64,000 nucleotides of DNA, taken from the NCBI GenBank assembly GCA_022747635.1, contig JAKTNV010000023.1:3101848-3165847 (forward strand), in the 5' to 3' direction. The stretch comes from Hetaerina americana. Taxonomy: Eukaryota; Arthropoda; Insecta; Odonata; Calopterygidae. Position numbers and translations under genes: made by a program. Within the stretch, counting starts at the first letter, position 1. The number at the start of each line of letters is the position of its first letter. Positions 35,342-43,949 of the stretch are shown piece after piece. The notes beneath the pieces were generated by a model, which searched no databases, was not told where the DNA came from, and saw only the letters and a list, made by a program, of their open reading frames with translations.

Positions 35342-38319
35342 GTAAGCGACAAATAGTTTTATCATTCATGAATACATTAAAGTCGAATTTGTGAAAGTAT
35401 GTATCTGGCTGCTTTGCGGGTATGACCGTATGAAATATCTTCATGTACGAAATGAGCGCACTGATTGGAATGAAGATTGCTATAAGTACTTTGGAAACTT
35501 TACTATTAACCATTCAAAGTTAGTATGCATTCCAATCTGAGTCGACCTTCTCGTTAATTTAACATGACTCTTGAATTAATTGGATCAGGTAGCTTCTCAT
35601 AAAGCTACTGGCAGGATTAAATAGAAACAGATGCATGCATTTCTTTTCAATATCAAGAAAATTATACCAGTCATTCAATAATTTTCATTGTGATCATCCT
35701 TTATACTCAGTATTTACGCAGCGGGAATTACATCACGCGTGCATTTCAACTAATTTTAAGAAAAATGGATTACATTATCGCATCAGGCAATTTTCTGTAT
35801 CTTTGTGATGTTTACATCGGATCTATTATTCAGAGTAAAATTATGTTCGATGGCATTAATGTACCAATTCTTGATTTCAACCGGAACAAGACATTCCACA
35901 GCAGCATCATAGGGAAAAGTTAATATCACAAGTAAACAGTTATTGAGTATGTCATGCAATGTGAATAGCTTATGCATTGACATACCATCAAAGGGATTTG
36001 ACTTCTTGCCTCTCTTATGTAGAAAAATATATGGTGACAATAGGTGAGCATTTAAAAATTACGCGAAATATGAACATTCATTCACTACAAATAGATCTTC
36101 GAGGGTGAGTTCGGACTACGAGTATAAGGTGGGCGGGTGCACGTGAAGGGTACGACTCCTACAGGTAGACGATCCTTATTTCCTTGCAACAGGTAACAAA
36201 CAGATTTTGTCCCAGATCAGTTTCTCTCTCATGGGGCACCTGTTGAATTGCTATATTAGTGTGTGCGTGAGGAGCGGTAGTGGCCTCCACGCACGCCTCC
36301 CCACGACCCACCCTTCACCCCCTCCACTCCGGAGGGCTGGGGAACACCCACCCGACTAGGAGTGCGAGCCGAGAGAATATCCGTTCGTCGCCCCGAGAAG
36401 GACCGGAGTTTGCCTCCCGACATCCCCGGGCGATCGCTCTGCAGTGGACGCAGTCGTCAATCGCGATCTATGTACTTTCTCACGAGAGTCTCTCTTTACG
36501 ATTGAAAGGTTATGAAAAGTAACTCAGCGTTTTCACTCAACGGATGCCAATGAATGAGACTCACATTAATGATGAGAATGCCTTAGAGAAACTCGGACCT
36601 TCACACGTTCTGAGCGACGTAGAATGCGGTGCCCATTTTGTCACTCAAAGTTTTTCTCGGAATAGATATTTGAGTATGTTTTAATTGTTCAAAAATAATT
36701 TCCGAGGATGCCTAAAAATAAAATTTTGAGTCATCCTTTTTGTAAATATGAATATTATTTCACGGAAGACGGCGATGGCTCATCAAATATTCTCGTATTC
36801 TATGCTATCTCGCACAAAATATCGCGTAGCTCAATATTGGTGATATCAAACAAAGGATCGTTGACAACTGCGATTTCGATTCAAACGGTAGTAGGCGATC
36901 ACGGCTGCTAAAATAATTCACGCTGGCGAGTTGAGCAACCATCGATGGGAGTTCGATGCGTCTAAATTCATCGGGTTTAGACCATCGATATGTTTTTTAG
37001 CGATAATCGATACAAATGATCTTTGGTTAGCAAACCGTGAGTCACATCGAAGTTAGAAATGGGAATCCAAGGAGTGAAATAATTAGCCACGTAAGATGTG
37101 GATTGTAAAAGATTTAAGTGTAACACTGAGTGTTATTTTTTATAATGATACTGGAGTTCTACAATTTTACGTTATGCGCGTTCAAACAAAAAATTAAGCA
37201 ACAAGACGTGTGTTAATAAGGAACAATGGAAAGAAATTGTTTGCGATTTCGGTGGTAAATAGTGAAGTAGCATTTTATCTATTATTAGCAATCGTCGATC
37301 TGGTGGCGAGGATTGTGGGTCCACACCGAGGTGACTCCATATCTCATATTAGATGCGAAATCAGCAAGTTAACCACACTCCCTGAATTAGGAACCGTGGT
37401 CAATTAGCACTAACATTCGGAAATGTCTCTCATAGCGCTGGATCGCCAAAAGCTCTAAAGAAAATTCGTACAGGAGTGCTACTGAGTCACTTCCACCAAA
37501 AAGCGGGCCACTGATTACCGGAAAGAGGCCGCAGCCCTACTTCAAAGTCGTCACGTTAGAGATCATAACTCTTATCTAATTTTACTTCAGGCGGGGTAAA
37601 AATTATCGAAAGGTCGCAGTGCTTACATGTGGAGAGCAACGGTGAAACCACCATATTTCTGTCGCCAGGAAAAGCAGATCACCATTTCCTACTTCTCACA
37701 TTAATTGAGCAATATAATAGTCGTGATGGACCTCTCTCGGGTAAATTTTCTGTTGATAAGTTAATCCTCTGGTTGGTTCTGGAGGTTGGGATTACCCGAG
37801 GGAAGGTAAAGTTCCCGTTCTACGGGCGTGAGATACAGGCGAATGATTCAGATGAAAAAATTATAAGAAGTATTGGGAATAGTGTCACCGAAGGACATCC
37901 GAACTAAATATGTTGACAGAATCACAGATGAATTTATTCAAAGAGCGGGAAGAGAGAGAAATCAGCGAAAGATGCTCGACAAGAGACTGCCAATCGCATT
38001 TCCGGTGAGTAACTACAGTTCACCAAAGGACAAAAGTGAATGATGGACATGATCCAACCTTAAACTTTTATGTATTTCGAATTTACATTTCGGACCCTTA
38101 TTTTTTTCCTTTTTATCATGCTGCTTGGATTGTTTCAATGCTAACAGTCACCAGGATCTTAATTAATCACCGCTTTAATAGTTCATGGTCAGCGCTGTGA
38201 CTTTAGTGGCTCAAATAATCTGAATAAAATCAACTAAACAAATTCAATGACTTTTCGAATGCTGGACATAGCTAGGACATAGGACCTAACGGTCACAGGA
38301 AAAATAAACTCATATGAAG
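35342..38319. other. No gene seen; probable intron, GC-rich patch 36240-36440
   Basis: The region follows the donor at 35342. The GC- and CpG-richer patch at 36240-36440 has a plus frame of 80 codons without a domain and may be regulatory or an old repeat. Near 37593 an acceptor-like TTTTACTTCAG and near 38007 a donor-like GGTGAGTAAC occur, but the sequence between them has no convincing reading frame. Confidence 0.4.
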
Positions 38320-39040
38320 CACATTTTATTGGTACTTATAGTTAGCTACAAACTTACGTCACTTCTCTACATAAGCGCCGTTCACTTCTAAGCATTTTTC
38401 TTAGCGCTGCACCAGCTTCTTCAACCCCTCTGCATAGAAGCTCGCCGCCGGAGAGTTTAACCAATTGACAACGCCGTTGCAGAGTTCCTCTTCGGTTTCG
38501 AAACGTTGTCCACCGAACCACTGTTTCAAGTGCAAGAAGAAGAAGTAGTCTCTAGTTGTAAGGTCAGAACTGCACGGTGGGGGTGGGGGGCCCAAAAAGT
38601 CTCGTCCACTTGACATTCTTTGCTCTGTTTGATGGTCGGTGAACATTTTCGGTACCCACCTTGCACACAAGTTGTGGTATCCGTGGTTTTCCGTGACAAT
38701 ATTGTAGACAGTAGTGCGTCCAAGTTGTGGAAATTGTTCAGCCAGGTCATGAATCGTCAATCGATGATCACATTGCAGTTTTTGTTCCACTTGCGAAACA
38801 ATTTCATCGGTCAGAATACGGAGCCTGTCGCTTCGCTCTTCGTCATGGACATTAGTTCGTCCATTTTTAGAATCACGGCACCATTGCCTAGCCTTTCCTT
38901 CACTCATAACTGTAGGTCCATAAACTAGGCATAACTCCTGATGAATTTTAGCAGCCGGCAATCCTTTTGCATACAAGAATCTCACGACATAACACACTTC
39001 ACAGCTGGCGGGATGAATGGTTGTCACGGACATTGTTGTT
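38320..39040 (-). mobile_element. Mariner copy M5, core-deleted
   Basis: The minus strand carries a mariner whose N-terminal third and C-terminal quarter are joined. Past the frame's stop at 38401 the C-terminal signature 'EKCLEVNGAYVEK' continues in frame, so the stop is one substitution near the natural end. The 5' terminal repeat is missing: the element is cut at about 39040, where another mariner in the opposite direction begins. M7 at 45061 is a relative, sharing the pattern 'RTNVHDEERSxR' and 'CARWVPK'. Confidence 0.88.
38401..39033 (-). pseudogene. Mariner transposase with in-frame loss of the catalytic core (about 210 aa)
   Basis: I take the start at 39033 because 'MSVTTIHPASCEV' matches the usual N-terminus of this mariner group; the frame is open further upstream. 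Residues 1-125 hold the paired helix-turn-helix region: 'EVCYVVRFLYAKGLPAAKIH', 'MSEGKARQWCRDSKNGRTN', 'HDEERSDRLR', 'LTIHDLAEQFPQLGRTTVYN', 'LCARWVPKMFTDHQTEQR'. At about residue 140 the sequence jumps in frame to the third-Asp region 'CSSDLTTRDYFFFLHLKQW'. The first two catalytic Asp residues are gone. The protein would have DNA-binding but no cleavage activity. Such a product could interfere with a full transposase, but nothing shows that it is expressed; an ordinary deletion derivative is the simplest reading. Confidence 0.75.
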
Positions 39041-39074
39041 TGCATGCACGGTGCTCTTTGTGATGCAAACAAGC

Positions 39075-39583
39075 AAACGGCTTCTGAAACAAAACAAATG
39101 CTGCTGCGCTGCAGTGAAATTTTTTTCCTGTTGGGGAAATCGGCCGCGGAAACTATTGCAATGCTCAAGACTGCTTATGGGGAAGCTGCCCTAAGCAAAA
39201 CCAGAGTCTACGAGTGGTTAACACGTTTCAAAAATGGTGGAATGTAAATTGAAGACTGACAAAAAACAAGATGACATGGATTGTCCACCCCCCCACTCAC
39301 TGGATTCAGCTCTCTGTGACTTCTTCTTGCTCCCCAGACTCAAAAGGGACATGAAAGGAAATTGTTTTGACACTGTGGAGGAGGTAAAACAAAAATCGCT
39401 GGAAGGCAAAAAGGACATCCCGATAAATGAGTTTCAGAAATGTTCCGAAAAATGGAAGCATCGTTTGGAGAAGTGCAATGTGGTCAATGGGGAATACTTT
39501 GAAAGCGAACAAAATTTAGTGTAAATATACTGAGAACTATAGAATCTATAACCACATTCCTGTTACTTTTGGGTCCCCCCTCG
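39075..39583 (+). mobile_element. Mariner copy M6, core-deleted, head-to-head with M5
   Basis: The N-terminal fragment 'LLGKSAAETIAMLKTAYGEA' and 'LSKTRVYEWLTRFKNG' (about 39130-39238) is followed after a stop by the C-terminal part 'DSALCDFFLLPRLKRDMKG' (third Asp kept), 'FDTVEEVKQKS', '[18 protein letters not shown]' to about 39522. The catalytic core between them is deleted. The 3' end shows a terminal repeat, TTTGGGTCCCCCCTCG, ending at 39583. The 5' terminal repeat is missing where it meets M5. The subfamily differs from M5. Confidence 0.85.
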
Positions 39584-39617
39584 TGTATATACATATATAT
39601 ACGAGGGGGGACCCAAA
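39568..39617. repeat. Two mariner terminal repeats facing each other (17-bp perfect palindrome)
   Basis: TTTGGGTCCCCCCTCGT (39568-39584) is the 3' end of M6. Its exact reverse complement lies at 39601-39617, separated by 16 bp of TA-rich sequence. The right arm starts with TACGAGGG, like the terminal repeats of M7 and M9. No transposase follows it; instead a TA array begins, so this looks like a solo end of a second copy. Confidence 0.8.
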
Positions 39618-39696
39618 TTACATATATATATATATATACACACATATATATACATATATATATACGTATATATACACATATATATATATACATGTG

Positions 39697-39758
<62 letters not shown>

Positions 39759-39804
39759 CATATATATACATATATATACACGTATATATACATATATATA
39801 TACA

Positions 39805-39833
<29 letters not shown>
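39618..39833. repeat. Complex TA/CA microsatellite
   Basis: About 215 bp of (TA)n with CATA/CACA interruptions. Overlapping long frames on both strands made of Tyr/Ile are artefacts. Confidence 0.97.
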
Positions 39834-39838
<5 letters not shown>

Positions 39839-40129
39839 GTATAACACTTAGCACTAGTGGACACAGACAAAAACACAGAAACACACAAAAAAGAGAGAGT
39901 CACTATTTTTCGAATTTTCGGTGGTCGTTGCCACCTTTATCAAGGAAGAGAGGGACAGAACCCTCTGTTCAGTCCCTCAGTTCTGTCCCTCAGTCCATCA
40001 GTTCTGTCCCTCTCTTCCTTGATAAAGGTGGCAACGACCACCGAAAATTCGAAAAATAGTGACTCTCTCTTTTTTTGTGTGTTTCTGTGTTTTTGTCTGT
40101 GTCCACTAGTGCTAAGTGTTATACATTAT
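39834..40129. mobile_element. Large inverted repeat of a Penelope-type terminal sequence
   Basis: The left arm 39834-39961 and right arm 40001-40129 are reverse complements with only a one-base indel (A6 versus T7), around a 39-bp spacer made of CAGTCCCTC/GTTCTGTCCCTC repeats. Each arm carries the hammerhead-like core (39914-39945 minus, 40017-40048 plus): TTGATAAA, stem GGTGG...CCACC, GAAAAT. The arm sequence also occurs once at 24777-24892. TA arrays flank both sides. Paired, inverted terminal units are compatible with known Penelope-like element arrangements; the element body is absent. Confidence 0.6.
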
Positions 40130-40160
40130 TATTCACGTCCGTGAGACTTTCAAAAAGTGT

Positions 40161-40180
40161 TATATATATATATATATATA
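40161..40180. repeat. (TA)n microsatellite
   Basis: Ten TA units directly before the 5'-truncated edge of the LINE at 40183. Confidence 0.9.
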
Positions 40181-40182
40181 GG

Positions 40183-41636
40183 TATTAAACAATAAATTGA
40201 GGCGGGCAACAAACAAAGCAAAAGAAGCATGGTGGAAGACGCAGTGCGAGGATATGGAAAGTCTGCAGAGAAAGGGTGAAATCGGTACGCTGTACAGCAA
40301 AGTTAAATCTTTATCGGGAAGTAATGAAGGAAGATCTATGCTAACAGTTAGAGATAAGGCGGCTAAGGTAATAATTGAGGCAGGAAAGATCCAAGAGAGA
40401 TGGAAGGAATATAAAGAAGAACTGTATAGTAAAGAGCTTAGACCAACAAAGTTATACATTGAAAAGGAACATGACGTAGGGGAAGATAGCGTAGGTCCAG
40501 GCATACTAGACAATGAGATAGAAAGGGCATTAAGGGAGATGAAACTAAATAAGGCCATGGGGATGGATAACATTCCCGCGGAACTATTGAAATTCTTAGG
40601 AAAACGTGGGAGGAAGAGGCAATATATGCTGATCCGTAGTATTTATAAGGAAGGAATCTGGCCGGAAGACTTTGTGAGATCAGTTTAAGTTCCTATTCCG
40701 AAAAAGGTAAAGGCTACGTCATATGAGGACTACAGGACAATTAGTTTGATATCCCACGCAGCTTAAGTTGTTCTCAGGATCATAAACAAAAGGATAGAGA
40801 GTAGGGCAATTGATTACTTAGGGGATGACCAGTTTGGGTTTGGGAAGGGGAGAGGTACGCGTGATGGCATTACAGTAATGAGATTATTAATCGAGAGGAA
40901 TATAGAATACAACCAGGAGGTATTTGCCTGTTTCGTAGATTTCGAAAAAGCGTTTGATAGAGTGAATTGGGAAAAACTAATGAGTATTCTGCAGAAAAAA
41001 GGAATAGATTGGAGGGAAAGGAGGCTAATCTGAAACCTGTACATGTCTGAGACTACTCAGGTGCGGTTGGGGAACGGGGAGTCCGGATGGGCAGCGTTAG
41101 GAAGAGGTGTAAGGCAGGGTTGCCCATTATTACCGTTGCTGTTCAACCTGTATGCAGAGGAAATGATTAAAGAGGCATGGGAGGAACTGGAGGTAGGAAT
41201 GAAGGTGGGCGCGGAATTCGTAAAATCAGTTAGGTTCTCGGATAACCAAGCTTTAGTTTGTCAGTCAGCCAAGGGGCTGCAAGCATTGCTTAGTGAATTG
41301 GAAATTTAGTGCGACAGGTATGGGATGAGAATCAATATTTATAAAACAAAGGTTATGCGATTTTATAGTAAGAAAAAGGCTAAGCTAAACATTAAAATAG
41401 GAGGGCAAAAACTAGAGCAGGTAGAATAGTTTACGTATCTCGGTAGTGTTTTGGACCAGAACGGTCAAAGTAGTAGGGACGTAAGGAGAAGAATTGCGCT
41501 AGGCAAAGACGCTTTCACAAGGAGGAGGCAGTTAATGAGAGGGACGATGAGTAAGGATGTTAAGAAAAGACTCGTAAAAACTTTGATATGGAGCGTAGCT
41601 ATGTACGGTGATGACATTTATATAAAGAACCACTGA
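40183..41636 (+). mobile_element. LINE family 1 copy, first unit of a partial tandem pair
   Basis: The unit begins in the linker ('RRATNKAKEAWWKTQCEDME', 'RKGEIGTLYSKVKSLSGS'), then RT: 'MGMDNIPAELLKFLGKRG', 'DDQFGFGKGRGTRD', 'FVDFEKAFDRVNWEKLMSIL', 'GRGVRQGCPLLPLLFNLYAE' and active site 'VRFSDNQALVC' (FADD changed to FSDN). Stops occur at about 40688, 41034 and 41309. It stops at 'WSVAMYGD' (about 41610), and a 25-bp joint leads into a second unit that restarts about 1.04 kb earlier in the element. The same 5' boundary type, TA repeat then mid-element start, is seen at the copy at 9970-11566. Confidence 0.9.
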
Positions 41637-43095
41637 AATTTTTAGGAAAATATGGGAGGAAGAGGTTGTATGGGCTCATTCTTAGTATCTATGAGGAAGG
41701 AATCTGGCTGGAAGACTTTGTGAGGTCAGGGTTAATTCCTATTCCGAAAAAGGTAAAGGCTACATCATGTGAGGACTACAGGACAATAATTTGGATATCC
41801 CACGCAGCTAAAGTTGTTCTCAGGATCATAAACAAAAGGATAGAGAGTAAGGCAAATGATTACTTAGGGGATGATCAGTTTGGGTTTAGGAAGGGGAGAG
41901 GTACTCGCGATGCTCTGGCAGAAATGGGATTAACAATCGAGAGGAATATAGAATACAATCAGGACGTGTGTGCCTGTTTCGTAGATTTCGAAAAAGCGTT
42001 TCATAGAGTGAATTGAGAAAACGAATGAGTATATTGAAGCAAATAGGAATAGATTGGAGGGACAGGAGGCTAATCCGCAACCTGTACATGTCTAAGACTG
42101 CTCAGGTGCGAGTGGTGAACGGGGAGTCCTGGTGGGCAGTGTTACGAAGAGGTGTAAGGCAGGGTTGCCCATTGTCGCCATTGCTGTTCAACCTGTGTGT
42201 AGAGGAAATAATTAACCAGGCATGGGAGGAGCGTGGTAGGAATGAAAATGGGCGGGGAATCCGTAGAATCAGTTAGGTTTGCTGATGACCAAGCTTTAGT
42301 TTGTCATTCAGCCAAGGGGTTGCATGCATTGCTGAGTGAATTGGAAATTCAGTGCAACAGGTATGGGATGAGAATTAATATTAATTAAACGAAGGTTATG
42401 CGATTTTCTAGAAATAAAAAGGCTAACCTAAACATTAAAATAGGGGGGCAAAAACTAGAGCAGGTAGAATAGTTTACGTATCTCGGTAGTCATTTTCTAC
42501 CAACACAGTCAAAGAGGACGTAAGGAGAAGAATTGCGCTAGGCAAAGAGGCTTTCACAAGGAGGAGGCAGTTAATGAGAGGGACGTTGAGTAAGGATGTT
42601 AAGAAAAGAGTCGTAAAAACTTTGATATAGAGCGTAGCTATGTACGGTGCGGAAACGTGGTCATTGAAGCAGGAGGATAGACGTAGATTGGAGGCTTTTG
42701 AAATGTGGGTGTGGAGAAGAATGGAGAAGGTGAAATGGACAGAGAAGAAAACAAATGAGGAAGTACTTGGTATGGTGGGCGAAGAGAGGGGTTTGTTGGG
42801 AGCAATCCTATGGAGGCAGGAAAAGTGGATGAAGGGGGTGTTGACAGGCAGTGGGATGTTGAAGACTGTAATAGAGGGGAGAATGTTAAGCAAACGAGGA
42901 AAGGGAAGGAACAGGATAGGGATGTTGGACGGGATGAAGGGAGGAAAAAAGTACTCAGAGATGAAAAGGGACCTGATGTCGAGTAGGATACTGGATTTTG
43001 TGTTTTGTTTGGAGTCACAAAATATTTATTTAGTAGCTGTGTTTCTCCAAAAAGCTAACTTATCCGATAGATTACCTAATAATAATAATATATAG
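41637..43095 (+). mobile_element. LINE family 1 copy, second unit with complete 3' end
   Basis: It restarts at 'LKFLGKYGRKRLYGLI' and runs to the element's 3' end. RT blocks: 'DDQFGFRKGRGTRDALAEM', 'FVDFEKAFHRVN', 'GVRQGCPLSPLLFNLCVEE' and, in a shifted frame, an intact 'VRFADDQALVCHS'. The C-terminal block is open for 151 codons (42640-43095): 'MYGAETWSLKQEDRRRLEAF', 'WVWRRMEKVKWTEKKTNEEV'. The 3' UTR ends in (TAA)n at about 43078-43090. Stops and frameshifts differ from those of the first unit, so the two units have evolved apart or came from separate insertions. Confidence 0.9.
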
Positions 43096-43437
43096 TCATA
43101 TTCAAATTCACGAATTCCCGCCAGATGGCGAAGAAATATTCACTCACATGGAAATACGTTTGAATAAAAGGTATAGCATTACATATCAAGGACGAATACA
43201 GGAGATGTGAGGTATGGGGAATTGAGCAGATCACAAGGGCAAAAATATTTCCTCAACGGGGCTTGAATCCCGGGTCTTTTGAATTGCCGGGCCGATGCTC
43301 TATCGTAACCACATGAGCTAAGATATAAGTGATTTTATTCGGTCTAGAATGCCTAAGAGGTTTTTCGCATCATGCATATCAGGTCGCAGATTATGTGTGC
43401 ATCATGTTCTTCCTTTATATAAGTATTTATATGTATG
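42898..43437 (+). repeat. Segmental duplication, copy 1 (inverted partner at 53428-53987)
   Basis: This block joins the last 200 bp of LINE family 1 to the adjacent SINE-C sequence. The whole junction, including unique-looking flank such as GGTATAGCATTACATATCAA, is found inverted at 53428-53987. Identity is very high apart from one 15-30 bp substituted patch in the tRNA-like head (about 43284-43310). Shared junctions mean duplication of a segment, not two independent insertions. Confidence 0.85.
43096..43345 (-). mobile_element. tRNA-derived SINE, family C
   Basis: Minus-strand reading: tRNA-like head TTAGCTCATGTGGTTACGAT...CATCGGCCCGGCA, B box GGGATTCAAGCCCCG, body with ATCTGCTCAATTCCCC, and tail ending CGCCATCTGGCGGGAATTCG near 43115. 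Related copies are at 46905-47135 (minus) and 53560-53790 (plus). Confidence 0.75.
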
Positions 43438-43453
43438 CATACGAACATTAATA

Positions 43454-43672
43454 TCTCGATCCCTACTTGAGGTGCTTTGTGGAGGGCACTTTGAGTGAGT
43501 ACGCCGTCCGTCGGATGGGACGTTAAGCCGCGGACCCCTTGGCGCCTTTCGTAAAGAGTAGGCTAATGCCGACGCCGGGTTTCTCTCCACCCTTCATCCT
43601 TTCCTGTCCTTCCCCTATGGCGCAAATGACCTTAGCTGTCGGTCGCCTCCCCTCAAAACTACTACTACTACT
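43454..43672 (+). mobile_element. SINE family B, 5'-truncated, with 13-bp target-site duplication
   Basis: The body CCGTCGGATGGGACGTTAAG...CGACGCCGGGTTTCTCTCCA...GCGCAAATGACCT matches 56596-56820. It ends in (ACT)n. ACGAACATTAATA occurs directly before (43441-43453) and after (43673-43685) the element, which is a target-site duplication from retrotransposition. The tRNA-like head is missing. Confidence 0.85.
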
Positions 43673-43949
43673 ACGAACATTAATAATATGTATATGTATA
43701 ACGCAGACATATACACATTCAAATGCATACTGTAAATGCACCCGTACATACACATTCAAATATATGTTTACAGACGCATTCATGTACATGTGAGCACTAA
43801 TACCGTGAAAACAGAAAGGAAGGGGAGGCCCACAGATATTAGGAGGAAGATTTTAGGTAGCCTTGGAAAATTATGCTTTGAGAGAAATAAGTGACAGTAG
43901 GGTGTCAATTATCGTTGATAGCACAGTCATTCGGCAAAAAAACCCTTCA

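Noticed and set aside
37593..38007. Possible exon between TTTTACTTCAG and GGTGAGTAAC
   Set aside because: The sequence between has stop codons in all useful combinations and no recognisable peptide; such splice-like strings are common by chance.
39484..39903. Long overlapping Tyr/Ile-rich open frames on both strands
   Set aside because: They translate a TA/CA microsatellite and have no coding meaning; the same applies to frames over 11571-11652, 13115-13170 and 54397-54476.
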